The notes under the pieces were generated by a model. The model had not been told where the DNA came from and ran no database searches. It saw only the letters and a program-made list of their open reading frames with translations. DNA of 48,576 bases from assembly GCF_900099765.1 (NCBI RefSeq), contig NZ_FNDX01000046.1:1-48576 (forward strand), given 5' to 3'. The position numbers were made by a program, and so were the translations under genes. Source of the stretch: Paenibacillus typhae (lineage in GTDB: Bacteria > Bacillota > Bacilli > Paenibacillales > Paenibacillaceae). Positions 16,910-25,313 of the stretch are shown piece after piece (positions within the stretch are counted from its first letter, which is position 1; the number at the start of each line of letters is the position of its first letter).

Positions 16910-17329
16910 ATGCGGCTGTATGTAACTGTGAAAAGTGGAGGCAAACGCAAGCCGGTGCTGGGACGCCGTGAATTGATTCTTGCTCAGACTCCGGGCAACC
17001 TGGAGGAACTGATTACTGCCGTTGTGGCTACACAGATGAAGGAACTTACTGATAAGCAGGGGCGCGGCGAGCTGATTCACTTTTTGACGGGTGGTGCCAT
17101 TAACAATCAGCGGGGCAGCGGTAAAACCGGCTTCGGAACGGTCTATAACGACAATCTGCCTGAGCTGGGGAAAGCGTTGGAAGCTGCGCTGCTGGGATTT
17201 GAGGACGGGCTGTATAAGGTGTTTGTACGTGGGGAAGCATGTCAGCGGCTGCAGGAGCCTCTGGTACTGAATGATGGGGACGAGCTCGTATTCATCCGGT
17301 TCCCGATGCAGGCGGGAAGTCTATGGTAA
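16910..17329 (+). CDS. small protein of unknown function, possibly beta-grasp fold
   Basis: 139 residues, not recognised as a named family. The N-terminus RLYVTVKSGGKRKPVLGRRELIL followed by NLEELITAVV looks like a beta-hairpin plus helix, and the C-terminus LNDGDELVFIRFPMQAG resembles the last strand of MoaD/ThiS-type ubiquitin-like proteins (L.DGDE......GG), though it ends GSLW rather than GG. The middle (about 45-85) is polar and glycine-rich. It is transcribed alone with a strong ribosome site. It is clearly coding, but the function is open and the fold call is inference. Confidence 0.7.
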   Translation: MRLYVTVKSGGKRKPVLGRRELILAQTPGNLEELITAVVATQMKELTDKQGRGELIHFLTGGAINNQRGSGKTGFGTVYNDNLPELGKALEAALLGFEDGLYKVFVRGEACQRLQEPLVLNDGDELVFIRFPMQAGSLW

Positions 17330-17495
17330 AGGGCGAGGCTGAATAATGGAATTCATGAATCCGGATATTGTATGATTACGCATATGAAAGGAAGCCTTGC
17401 GTGATCTTTATCTTCATATGTAAAAAAACGCGCAAAAAGCAGGAATATGGCCTCAATAGAACGAAATTTATTAGCCGGGGAGAGAGGTTGATGGA

Positions 17496-19634
17496 ATGAA
17501 GAAAAAAGCGGCTGTCTATTTGCAGTCTTTACAAAATGCATACTCTTCTATTTGCGGATTGATGATGGTAGTAACAAATCAAGAGGATGATCGCTTAACG
17601 CAGCCTTCTGGATTATCTGAAGAATTTGGTGATGTGTTAAAGTTCGCAGGCAATAGCCTGAAGAATGCAATACCTAATATTCTAACAAAAGTTAAGGACA
17701 TACAAAAGCCGATTGTATATGAAACCTCTTCAGGATTCAAACTCCTGATTGCTCCTGTAGTAACCAAGCAATTTAGGCCTTATTTTATTCTTGCGGGGAT
17801 CCTGGTAGATGAAAACACTAAAGAATGGGTTGAGGGCATGGTGTATCAATCCAAACCACTTGAGGAACATAAATTATGGGAGCGCTTTCTTTGTGGTGCG
17901 CGTGTCTTTACGGCAGAACACATTAAACGCATTCTTAATCAGATGGAAGAATTGGCCGAGATTATGGGGATGGTTCTGGAGCGGGAACAGGATGAGGATC
18001 ATTATGCGTATAAACTGCAATTGATGAATCTTGTCCGTTTGATGGATTCTACCAGTCCAACATGGCTCCAGGGTGTACTAACTATTTTTAACCGTGTGAT
18101 GGGACTTGAATTTACAGGTTATGCCGCTAATGATTTAGACGGGGAGCTATTCCGTGTTACCGAAACGGTGGGTTTGAACGAAGACAATGCAATGCTTGGA
18201 GCTTCATTTTATCCGGGAGAAGGTTACCTCGGTCAGGTGGGGCTTACCAAACAAATGGGGTATTGGGAGAAGTCAGACCGGGATCCCAGAGCCTCTTTCT
18301 TCACGATGAGGGGAATAAAACCAAAGGTAATCATCTGCTACCCGATCAAATATGATAATCAGTTATTCGGGGTCCTGTTTGGCGGGAGTTCAATACTGCC
18401 GGAGATTTCTGAACAACTTGCGGATATGGGGATGCTGGTAGCTAATCAGATATCTTCTGCACTGTATGCCTTGAATAATGAGATCATAACTGAGCGGCGG
18501 CGGATACGGATCGGGATCTTTCAGGAGCTGGCTCAGGATGCTGTGGTGATCAAGGAGCTGGACACCTTTCTGCAAATACTGGTGAAATCCATACATCAAC
18601 AAATTGACAGTACCTTTCTGTGCCTTCTGCTATATCAACAAAGGGGCGGAGGGATGGACATATATACCCCTTTTAAAGACCAGGCAGATGGTTATTCAGC
18701 ATACGCCGCCAATGTGGAGGCAACTTATTTTGCGGATGACAGGCCTGGTGTTGCCATGCTTCGCAGACCTATAAAGAGGCAATGGGAGGGCAGGAGCCTG
18801 CTGGAATTCCCTATAGCTTTGGAGCATAGACTTTTGGGTGTAATAGCTGTACATTTTGAGAATGAACGGAAGATGAAGGAAAGCACTATGTTTTTAAATG
18901 CCATCCATTTCCTGGTCATAACTAAAATGCAATTGGAGACGGTCACCGTTCCCTTAACCCAGACAGCTATATTTAATCTTCTCCATGATAATCTGCTAAT
19001 CTGGAATCCTGAAGCCTACAACAAGAGTGCCAAAGCCAAAGAGCTAACGGTTGGATTTCTCCGGGAATTGAACCGTCCAAATGATGAGGTAGAACTGATA
19101 GGCAATGCTAGTGTTCTTACTGAATATGATCCTGCACTGCTAACCAAATATTTCGGTGAGACCCCTCTTGTTATTGTATTGCGTCAATATCAGTCCTGCA
19201 GGGAGGGACGGAGCGACAAGGAGAGAACGGGTATAGAGCCCTATGAGTTTTTGGGTACAGTCTTGCTTATCATGGTTTGGTACTTGGAGAAAGGGGGAAG
19301 GGATTGGAAGGTAACTCTTCCGGTTCCCGTCAAAGAGTCCATATTGCGGCCCGCTGAACTTTATCTGAGCTCCCTGGCACCGGGGGCAAGGGAGCCCCGG
19401 CTGGAAATCAGGGTTCAACTGACGGCCAGAGAAGAAGAGATATTAGCCCACGTTATGCATGGATTAAACAATAAGGAAATCGCCGAAAAGCTGTTTATCA
19501 GTGCGCATACTGTTAAAAATCACATTACTAAGATTTATGAAAAACTTGGAGTCAGCGGCCGTGTTCAAGCCATCTCCCAAATGTATCAAGGTCCCTCACC
19601 AGAACCTGCCCCGAAGAGGCAGTCTCCAAAGTAG
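17496..19634 (+). CDS. GAF-domain LuxR-type transcriptional regulator
   Basis: 712 residues. Residues 1-150 are a possible sensory domain (faintly PocR-like). Residues about 180-335 and 345-485 look like two GAF domains. Residues about 500-630 are unassigned. Residues about 640-705 are a LuxR helix-turn-helix (LTAREEEILAHVMHGLNNKEIAEKLFISAHTVKNHITKIYEKLG). There is no receiver domain, so it would respond to a small molecule or to protein contact. GAGAGAGGTTGATGGA precedes the ATG. It sits directly before the chemosensory operon but has its own terminator, so control of that operon is a neighbourhood inference. Confidence 0.85.
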   Translation: MKKKAAVYLQSLQNAYSSICGLMMVVTNQEDDRLTQPSGLSEEFGDVLKFAGNSLKNAIPNILTKVKDIQKPIVYETSSGFKLLIAPVVTKQFRPYFILAGILVDENTKEWVEGMVYQSKPLEEHKLWERFLCGARVFTAEHIKRILNQMEELAEIMGMVLEREQDEDHYAYKLQLMNLVRLMDSTSPTWLQGVLTIFNRVMGLEFTGYAANDLDGELFRVTETVGLNEDNAMLGASFYPGEGYLGQVGLTKQMGYWEKSDRDPRASFFTMRGIKPKVIICYPIKYDNQLFGVLFGGSSILPEISEQLADMGMLVANQISSALYALNNEIITERRRIRIGIFQELAQDAVVIKELDTFLQILVKSIHQQIDSTFLCLLLYQQRGGGMDIYTPFKDQADGYSAYAANVEATYFADDRPGVAMLRRPIKRQWEGRSLLEFPIALEHRLLGVIAVHFENERKMKESTMFLNAIHFLVITKMQLETVTVPLTQTAIFNLLHDNLLIWNPEAYNKSAKAKELTVGFLRELNRPNDEVELIGNASVLTEYDPALLTKYFGETPLVIVLRQYQSCREGRSDKERTGIEPYEFLGTVLLIMVWYLEKGGRDWKVTLPVPVKESILRPAELYLSSLAPGAREPRLEIRVQLTAREEEILAHVMHGLNNKEIAEKLFISAHTVKNHITKIYEKLGVSGRVQAISQMYQGPSPEPAPKRQSPK

Positions 19635-19686
19635 ATTTTTAAGTGGAGGGGATAGTGCTCTTTATTCTTACTGCCACAATAAATGA

Positions 19687-19736
19687 GAACAGCAGCGATT
19701 TTCCCGTAACTGGAGAATCGCTGTTGTTCTTTTTTT
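19687..19736 (+). terminator. terminator of the LuxR-type regulator gene
   Basis: A near-perfect stem of about 18 bp (starts GAACAGCAGCGATT, ends AATCGCTGTTGTTC) followed by seven T. Confidence 0.9.
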
Positions 19737-19765
19737 GTTCCGTTTCGGCTACGGGAAAGTTCAAC

Positions 19766-19785
19766 TATAGGAATCAGTTCCTATA
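19766..19785. repeat. inverted repeat TATAGGAA/TTCCTATA
   Basis: Perfect 8-bp arms with a TCAG loop. A further CTATAGGAA copy lies about 35 bp downstream. It sits in the gap before the chemoreceptor gene, upstream of its promoter, and could be an operator or a decayed intergenic repeat. Confidence 0.6.
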
Positions 19786-19880
19786 TGAGCTATGTGAGCT
19801 ATAGGAAGCTTTTAGTAATAAACGGGAATTAGCGGGGATAGGCACAAAGACCTTAAAATACGATAATTTAAGAGAAATAT

Positions 19881-19908
19881 TTCACAATAACTTGTTTGAG
19901 GCTATAAT
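19881..19908 (+). promoter_or_regulatory. sigma-A-type promoter of the chemosensory operon
   Basis: TTCACA (19881-19886), 16-bp spacer, TATAAT (19903-19908), about 55 bp before the receptor start. I see no sigma-D (motility) promoter pattern here. Confidence 0.6.
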
Positions 19909-19963
19909 CCGAAAACGCATTTAAATTCATAAAAGGGATTACTTTACAAAAGGAGTGTTTACA

Positions 19964-21535
19964 TTGAAATTCAATATCCGTGTGAAATTATTGGGCAGCT
20001 TTTTGGCTATTGTCGCATTGCTTCTGTTCATCGGCGGTTTATCGATTGTGAAAATGGGACAGATGAACAGTAACTCTGAAGAAATGCGCGACTATAACCT
20101 GCCGGGATTAGTCAACATGGAGAATATCCGTGCGGATCTCTATAAGCTGCGGGGCGACTTAATGAAGATTATTCTGGAAACTCGCAGTTCTGAATTTAGC
20201 GGAATTCAGTCGGCAATCAAGGAAGACCAGGACAAACTCACAGCGAGTATCAAAGCATACGATAAACTTCAACTGAATGCCGAGCAAAGATCGACATTGG
20301 AGAAGATTAAGCAGGGTATCGATAACTATAACGCGTTCGTACCGGATGTAATCGAAGCGGGAATGGCAAATGATAATATCAAGGGGTATCAACTGTTACT
20401 GGATGCCCTCCCTGGTTTGCAGCAGGCGCTGGACACTGCTGATCTTGCAGTTGAAGATCTGGTGAACAGTGCAAACACCAAAATAGAAATTACGGTAGAC
20501 AGTTACACCTCAGGCAGAACTACGATCCTCATCTTTGGGGTCCTCGCTACAGTGATTGCCATTGGACTAGCCTTAATTATCTCACAGGGAATTGTCGGGC
20601 CAGTATCCAATATCCTCTCCTTAATGATTAAGATGGCCGGTGGCGATCTGAGAGAGCAGGTAAACATTAAGAATCGGGACGAATTTGGCAGACTCGCCAC
20701 GGCTGTGAATGATATGACGGCCAGCTTAAGAAAACTAATTGGTGGGGCAGTGGAATCCGCCCAGAGCGTGGCTGCTTCCTCCCAGCAAATATCGGCAACT
20801 ACCGAACAGATCGCTACCGGGAGCCAGTCGCAGGCCCAGGCAGCTCAAAACATGAATCAGCTTATACAGGATCTGGTCAGAGGAATTGATGAGGTCGCCA
20901 AAAATGCCGAGGTGGTTTCAGAGCTGTCCATTCAAACCCGCCAGGGTGCTGAAGAAGGCAGCGATGCCGTAAGGGAATCCAGTCAGGGTATGAATGACTT
21001 ATCTCAAAAGATGGAACTGCTTGAACAAGACTCGCAAAAAATCGGTGAAATTATCGAAGTTATTAATGAAATCGCTGAACAAACGAATCTGCTTGCCTTA
21101 AACGCGGCGATTGAAGCGGCGCGTGCAGGAGAGCAGGGCAGAGGATTTGCAGTTGTAGCTGATGAAGTACGCAAGCTGGCAGAGCGCAGCAGCGAAGCCA
21201 CGAAACAAATTGCCCATATTATCCGGGGGATGCAGAAGAACACCGTCCTGAGTGTACAGGCTGTCAGTAAGGTAAGCGCACTGTCAGAGCGTACCGAGGG
21301 ACTGATTAAAGGGATTGTCTACCGCGTCAACGAAACCACCCAGCAAATCACTAGCATCGCTGCAGCTTGCGAGGAACAGGCGGCTCAAACGAGTGAGGTA
21401 CTCTTCTCTATTGAAGCCGTAGCCGCAGGAAGCGAGGAATCGGCAGCCGCTGCCCAGGAAACGGCCTCCTCCTCACAAATGCTTGCAGGACTAGCCGATG
21501 AGTTGAACAGTTCTGTATCGGCTTTCAAGTTATAG
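19964..21535 (+). CDS. methyl-accepting chemotaxis protein (transmembrane chemoreceptor)
   Basis: 523 residues. Membrane helix 1 is at about 8-30, an extracellular helical bundle of about 155 residues (4HB-MCP-like ligand domain) follows, helix 2 is at about 185-210, then HAMP (about 210-265) and the signalling coiled coil with the hairpin tip EQTNLLALNAAIEAARAGEQGRGFAVVADEVRKLAERS, which binds CheA and CheW. The start is taken as TTG, eight bases after AAGGAG; an upstream GTG overlaps that site. It is the first gene of an operon with cheW, cheA and a partner-switching module. The ligand is unknown, and no CheR or CheB is nearby. Confidence 0.93.
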   Translation: MKFNIRVKLLGSFLAIVALLLFIGGLSIVKMGQMNSNSEEMRDYNLPGLVNMENIRADLYKLRGDLMKIILETRSSEFSGIQSAIKEDQDKLTASIKAYDKLQLNAEQRSTLEKIKQGIDNYNAFVPDVIEAGMANDNIKGYQLLLDALPGLQQALDTADLAVEDLVNSANTKIEITVDSYTSGRTTILIFGVLATVIAIGLALIISQGIVGPVSNILSLMIKMAGGDLREQVNIKNRDEFGRLATAVNDMTASLRKLIGGAVESAQSVAASSQQISATTEQIATGSQSQAQAAQNMNQLIQDLVRGIDEVAKNAEVVSELSIQTRQGAEEGSDAVRESSQGMNDLSQKMELLEQDSQKIGEIIEVINEIAEQTNLLALNAAIEAARAGEQGRGFAVVADEVRKLAERSSEATKQIAHIIRGMQKNTVLSVQAVSKVSALSERTEGLIKGIVYRVNETTQQITSIAAACEEQAAQTSEVLFSIEAVAAGSEESAAAAQETASSSQMLAGLADELNSSVSAFKL

Positions 21536-21546
21536 GAGGAGAACAT

Positions 21547-22002
21547 ATGCCGGCTGGAGGGTCTGAACAATACATTATATCCCGTCTGGGAAACGAACGG
21601 CACGCTATAAACATTCGCGATATAGATGAAATTATTAAATTACAGCATATTACAGCAGTGCCTAACAGTAGACCATTCATTCGCGGGGTCATTAATTTGC
21701 GCGGCAGAATTGTGCCGGTGATCAGTATGTGCAGGAGAATTGGTATACCTGACACCCCTATACATGCTCAGTCACGCATCATAGTGGTGCGATACCAGCA
21801 GGAGGCTATAGGAATTATCGTTGACGCGGTGGAGAAGGTAACCTCTTTTGAGGAGATTGAGCCTCCTCTCGATGATAACGAGACTATGGGAAGCGAATAT
21901 ATGGAGGGGATCGGACAAGTTGCTGACGGGATGATCAGTATTCTGAACATTCAGCGTCTATTGGGTGAAGGGGGGAACAATATGGGGGGGGGGGCGCGAT
22001 AA
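21547..22002 (+). CDS. cheW: CheW chemotaxis coupling protein
   Basis: 151 residues, one CheW-like SH3-type domain (YIISRLGNERHAINIRDIDEII; RPFIRGVINLRGRIVPVI; GIIVDAVEKV; ISILNIQRLL). It bridges the receptor tips and the kinase CheA in sensory arrays. AGGAGGAGAACAT before the ATG. The last codons (NMGGGAR) are encoded by a run of 11 G that ends 6 bases before the stop, and cheA begins 3 bases later, so slippage in the run would change the tail and the overlap with cheA. Confidence 0.92.
   Translation: MPAGGSEQYIISRLGNERHAINIRDIDEIIKLQHITAVPNSRPFIRGVINLRGRIVPVISMCRRIGIPDTPIHAQSRIIVVRYQQEAIGIIVDAVEKVTSFEEIEPPLDDNETMGSEYMEGIGQVADGMISILNIQRLLGEGGNNMGGGAR
21984..21994 (+). repeat. homopolymer tract of 11 G
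   Basis: Eleven consecutive G at the 3' end of cheW, 11 bases before the cheA ATG. No other G run of this length is in the window. Runs of this length are typical slippage sites. The tract may also act as the cheA ribosome binding site. Confidence 0.85.
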
Positions 22003-22005
22003 AGA

Positions 22006-24552
22006 ATGAATGACTTTTATAATTCAGAGTATCTGGGTGTTTTTTTGGATGAGATGGACGAGCAGCTGCAGTGTTTGGATGAGTCCTTGCTATTACTGGA
22101 AAATGCAGGTTGTCACGGGGATACCATACAGAAAATATTCCGGGCGGCCCATACCTTAAAGGGATCTTCGGCGGTAATGGGCTTTAAGCAGCTCAATAGG
22201 CTGACACATCAAATGGAAAACGTATTTGAGCTGATCCGGGGAGGACAGCTGGAAGTGGAAAGTACTTTACTGAATATTTTGTTTGAATGCGTAGATTTTA
22301 TTAAGCAGCTCCGGTGCTCTATCTTAACTGGTGTGATGGAGGAGGAGGATGTTTCTGTTCTGATGAACCGGCTGGAAGCAATCAAGAATTCGGCCGTTCC
22401 CCACCCGGTTGAACAGGTAACCAAACCACAGGCACCCGCTCTGCATATCGTTTTCAATAGTACCCAGAGGGGAAAGATTGCAGCGGCCTTGACAGATGGA
22501 TATGAAGTTATGGCCATACATGTCCATTTGGCTGAAGAAGAGTCGATGAAATATGTCCGGGCCAAGCTTGTTGAAATTAATCTGACAGAGCATGGTGAGA
22601 TTGCTGTGTGCTACCCGGAGCTGGAACTCATAGAAAAGGATAATTTATTTTCGGGTACTGTAGTCTACATTCTGATAACCAAACAAGTAGAGCACGACAT
22701 TATTCAGAGTCTGAAGCAGATCTCCCAGATAGACTCTATTCATATCGAATATATTACAAATTTGAATCTGGATACCTTTGTAGAAGGGAAAGAGATTCCA
22801 GAGATCGAAAGAAACAAAGACAATATAAGGGATAAAGCAAAGGCGATAACGGTGTTACCGGAGAGTAAGATGCAGGTATCCCGAACGGTCCGTGTTGATG
22901 TGGAGCGTCTGGAGAATTTGCTGAATTTAGTAGGGGAGCTGATCATTGACAATACAAGACTCCACAGCATCCGTTCCAGATTAAGCGAGCAGTTCAGAAA
23001 TAATAGTGATATTAATGACCTGAATGATATCGCGGGCCATTTGAACACAGTAGTGTCAGATCTCCAGGAAGGCATGATGAAAACCCGGATGATACCGATA
23101 GAACATTTATTTGGCCGCTTTCCGCGGATGATGCGTGATCTTGCGCAAAAATCAAATAAAGAAATTGAGCTCCACATTGAGGGTAAAGAAACCGAGCTCG
23201 ACCGTACCTTAATTGAAGAAATTAGTGATCCGCTGATTCATATTCTACGTAATTCTGCTGATCATGGGCTAGAACTGCCCGAGGAACGTTCTGCTATGGG
23301 CAAGCCGCGCAAAGGAACAATTGTACTCCGGGCCAGCCATCAGGGAAATATGATTATCATTACGGTTGCGGATGATGGCCGGGGGATTGATGTCGGGAAG
23401 GTTAAGGAAACGGCGCTTCGCAAAGGGTTTGTGACAGCTGCTGAGATTGAACAAATGACTGAAAAGGAGCTGGTACTTCTAATTTTCCGTTCCGGCGTAT
23501 CCACTGCCCAGACAGTCACAGATTTGTCCGGACGCGGGGTGGGGATGGATATTGTAAAATCACACATTGAGAAATTAAACGGAGTTATCGATATTGCGAC
23601 GACGCCTAATGAAGGAACCGTCTTTACCATCAAGGTTCCGTTGACGCTGGCAATCATCCGCTCTCTGCTCATTAAGCTTGGAACAAGCACATATGCAGTT
23701 CCTTTAATAAATGTAATTGAAATATTCAGACTGAGAACTGAGGATATTTTTACGGTGCAAGGGAGAGAAGTGTGTAAATTCCGCAATCAGGTGCTTCCGC
23801 TGGTCCGTATGCACCGCAAGCTGCAGGTGCAGACAGAGGGAGATCATGATCAGAATCCACTGTATGTTGTAATTATTGGCTTGGCGGATCAGCGGGTCTG
23901 TCTGGTTGTAGACCAAACGATCGGAAACCAGGAGATTGTAATTAAATCATTGGGGCACTATATCGGGAATGTCCCCTATCTTGCGGGAGCTACCATTCTG
24001 GGAGATGGTAATGTCGCACATATACTGGATGTACGCTACATTATCCGTGAGGCAGGCTCGCATTATGAAACTCACCTGCCTAAAGCGAATGACAGCGAAA
24101 TCATGGATTCACAAAGTGAAAAGTATATAACCTTTAGTCTGGCAGAAATGGATTTTGCCATTCCCGTCCGTAAAATAAAAGAAATTGTCCCCGTCCAGGA
24201 GATTCATATGCTGGCTGCGGCTTCGTCCCATGTCCTGGGTATGATTAATTTGAGAGGATTACTATTTCCGCTATATGATCTCAAATCCAGATTGGGGATG
24301 CTTGACAACGGATGCTCATCCAGCTCCCGTATTCTGATCTGTGAAGTGTCAGGCCATGAGATCGGATTGCTGGTGGATGCGGTTTCAAAGGTATGTCTCC
24401 TTTCACAGGCTCATTTGGAGCCGGCACCGGAGCACTTGCTAATAAATTCGGAACTGCTTGAAGCCATTTATAAGGAAAACCAACAGTTTATCCATTTATT
24501 GAATTTAGAGAAGGCGCTGAAACTTGAACCTAAACGGAAAGAGGTTGGATGA
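22006..24552 (+). CDS. cheA: CheA-type histidine kinase with extra CheW domain
   Basis: 848 residues, longer than the usual 650-700. P1 Hpt with His49 in FRAAHTLKGSSAVMGF; a P2-like CheY-binding domain (about 145-255); P3 dimerisation (VDVERLENLLNLVGELIIDN, about 303-375); P4 ATPase (IHILRNSADHGLELPEER; VADDGRGID; GRGVGMDIVKSHIE); P5 regulatory CheW-like domain (about 540-690); then a second CheW-like domain (about 710-840: YITFSLAEMDFAIPVRKIKEIV...GMINLRGLLFPLYDL). Kinase residues look intact. No receiver domain is fused. It would autophosphorylate under receptor control, but no CheY is encoded in the operon. Confidence 0.93.
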   Translation: MNDFYNSEYLGVFLDEMDEQLQCLDESLLLLENAGCHGDTIQKIFRAAHTLKGSSAVMGFKQLNRLTHQMENVFELIRGGQLEVESTLLNILFECVDFIKQLRCSILTGVMEEEDVSVLMNRLEAIKNSAVPHPVEQVTKPQAPALHIVFNSTQRGKIAAALTDGYEVMAIHVHLAEEESMKYVRAKLVEINLTEHGEIAVCYPELELIEKDNLFSGTVVYILITKQVEHDIIQSLKQISQIDSIHIEYITNLNLDTFVEGKEIPEIERNKDNIRDKAKAITVLPESKMQVSRTVRVDVERLENLLNLVGELIIDNTRLHSIRSRLSEQFRNNSDINDLNDIAGHLNTVVSDLQEGMMKTRMIPIEHLFGRFPRMMRDLAQKSNKEIELHIEGKETELDRTLIEEISDPLIHILRNSADHGLELPEERSAMGKPRKGTIVLRASHQGNMIIITVADDGRGIDVGKVKETALRKGFVTAAEIEQMTEKELVLLIFRSGVSTAQTVTDLSGRGVGMDIVKSHIEKLNGVIDIATTPNEGTVFTIKVPLTLAIIRSLLIKLGTSTYAVPLINVIEIFRLRTEDIFTVQGREVCKFRNQVLPLVRMHRKLQVQTEGDHDQNPLYVVIIGLADQRVCLVVDQTIGNQEIVIKSLGHYIGNVPYLAGATILGDGNVAHILDVRYIIREAGSHYETHLPKANDSEIMDSQSEKYITFSLAEMDFAIPVRKIKEIVPVQEIHMLAAASSHVLGMINLRGLLFPLYDLKSRLGMLDNGCSSSSRILICEVSGHEIGLLVDAVSKVCLLSQAHLEPAPEHLLINSELLEAIYKENQQFIHLLNLEKALKLEPKRKEVG

Positions 24553-24555
24553 GGC

Positions 24556-24894
24556 ATGGAGAATTCCTTGAAGGATAAAGTGGAGCAGCTGAATTGGAAG
24601 TCAGATGTAACGCTGAAGAATGTAGATGATTTCCGCAAAGCTCTTCTGAGCTTGTCAGATTCGCAGAAGACCAAACTGATATTAAACCTTACGGAAGTCT
24701 CCTATTTGAACAGCGCTGCGCTGGGTGTAATTGCAGACGCCGTGCTCAGTGCAGGAAGAGCCAATAAGGAGATCCTGATCGGTGGAGTGCAAGCCACTGT
24801 AAGCGAAATATTTGAAATCGTTCATTTCCGTACCCTGATGAAGATTTTCCCGGATATAAACGAAGCGTATGCTTATTGTAAAGGTGAAGAGTGA
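24556..24894 (+). CDS. STAS-domain anti-sigma factor antagonist
   Basis: 112 residues, a single STAS domain of the RsbV/SpoIIAA type. The phosphorylatable serine is predicted as Ser53 in YLNSAALGVIADAV (usual motif D-S-S-G-L-G). In such systems the unphosphorylated protein captures an RsbW-like kinase. It starts 3 bases after the cheA stop with GAGG upstream and abuts the ATPase gene, so one mRNA links the chemosensory and partner-switch parts. Confidence 0.88.
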   Translation: MENSLKDKVEQLNWKSDVTLKNVDDFRKALLSLSDSQKTKLILNLTEVSYLNSAALGVIADAVLSAGRANKEILIGGVQATVSEIFEIVHFRTLMKIFPDINEAYAYCKGEE

Positions 24895-25313
24895 TGAATG
24901 GACTCTCTGAGGGGATATACAGTCAAATTTTAGTTATTTATAGAGCCGATGACATTGCACTAGCTATGGAAATCACCAGGACAATTGCAGCCAGGGCAGG
25001 CTTTTCCGAGCATGATTCCATTTTGCTGCAGCTCGTAACGGAAGAGGCCTGCATGAATGCATTCGAGCATGGCTGTCCTGCAGGAAATTGTATGTTCAAA
25101 ATAACCTGGCTGGTACAATCGGACGTTATGGAGATAACCATTTGCCAAAGCGGAGAGGCCTATGAGCTGCATAATGATCCGCTCTCTCCCGTTAAAACGG
25201 GGTCAAGGGGGAGGGGACTTGTCCTTATTAAAGGAATTATGGATGAAGTAAAACTAATCCCCTCTGGAGCCTATGTCACACTCTTAATGCGAAGAGGAAG
25301 GAGAGTGACATGA
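24894..25313 (+). CDS. RsbW-like ATP-binding (anti-sigma / STAS kinase) protein
   Basis: 139 residues, GHKL ATPase fold of the RsbW/SpoIIAB class. The N box is EEACMNAFEHG and the G2 box is SRGRGLVLIKGIMDEV. The Asp of the G1 box (usually D-x-G) is Gln85 in ICQSGEAYEL, so nucleotide binding may be altered. Expected partners are the STAS protein before it and the PP2C phosphatase after it. The ATG overlaps the upstream TGA by one base, with AAGGTGAAGAG before it. No sigma factor gene is adjacent, so its final target is unknown. Confidence 0.85.
   Translation: MNGLSEGIYSQILVIYRADDIALAMEITRTIAARAGFSEHDSILLQLVTEEACMNAFEHGCPAGNCMFKITWLVQSDVMEITICQSGEAYELHNDPLSPVKTGSRGRGLVLIKGIMDEVKLIPSGAYVTLLMRRGRRVT

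Noticed and set aside
17382..17423. CATATGAA/TTCATATG as a terminator after the small protein gene
   Set aside because: The stem is 8 bp with a long loop and is followed by A rather than T on the plus strand. The minus strand has no T-run after it either.
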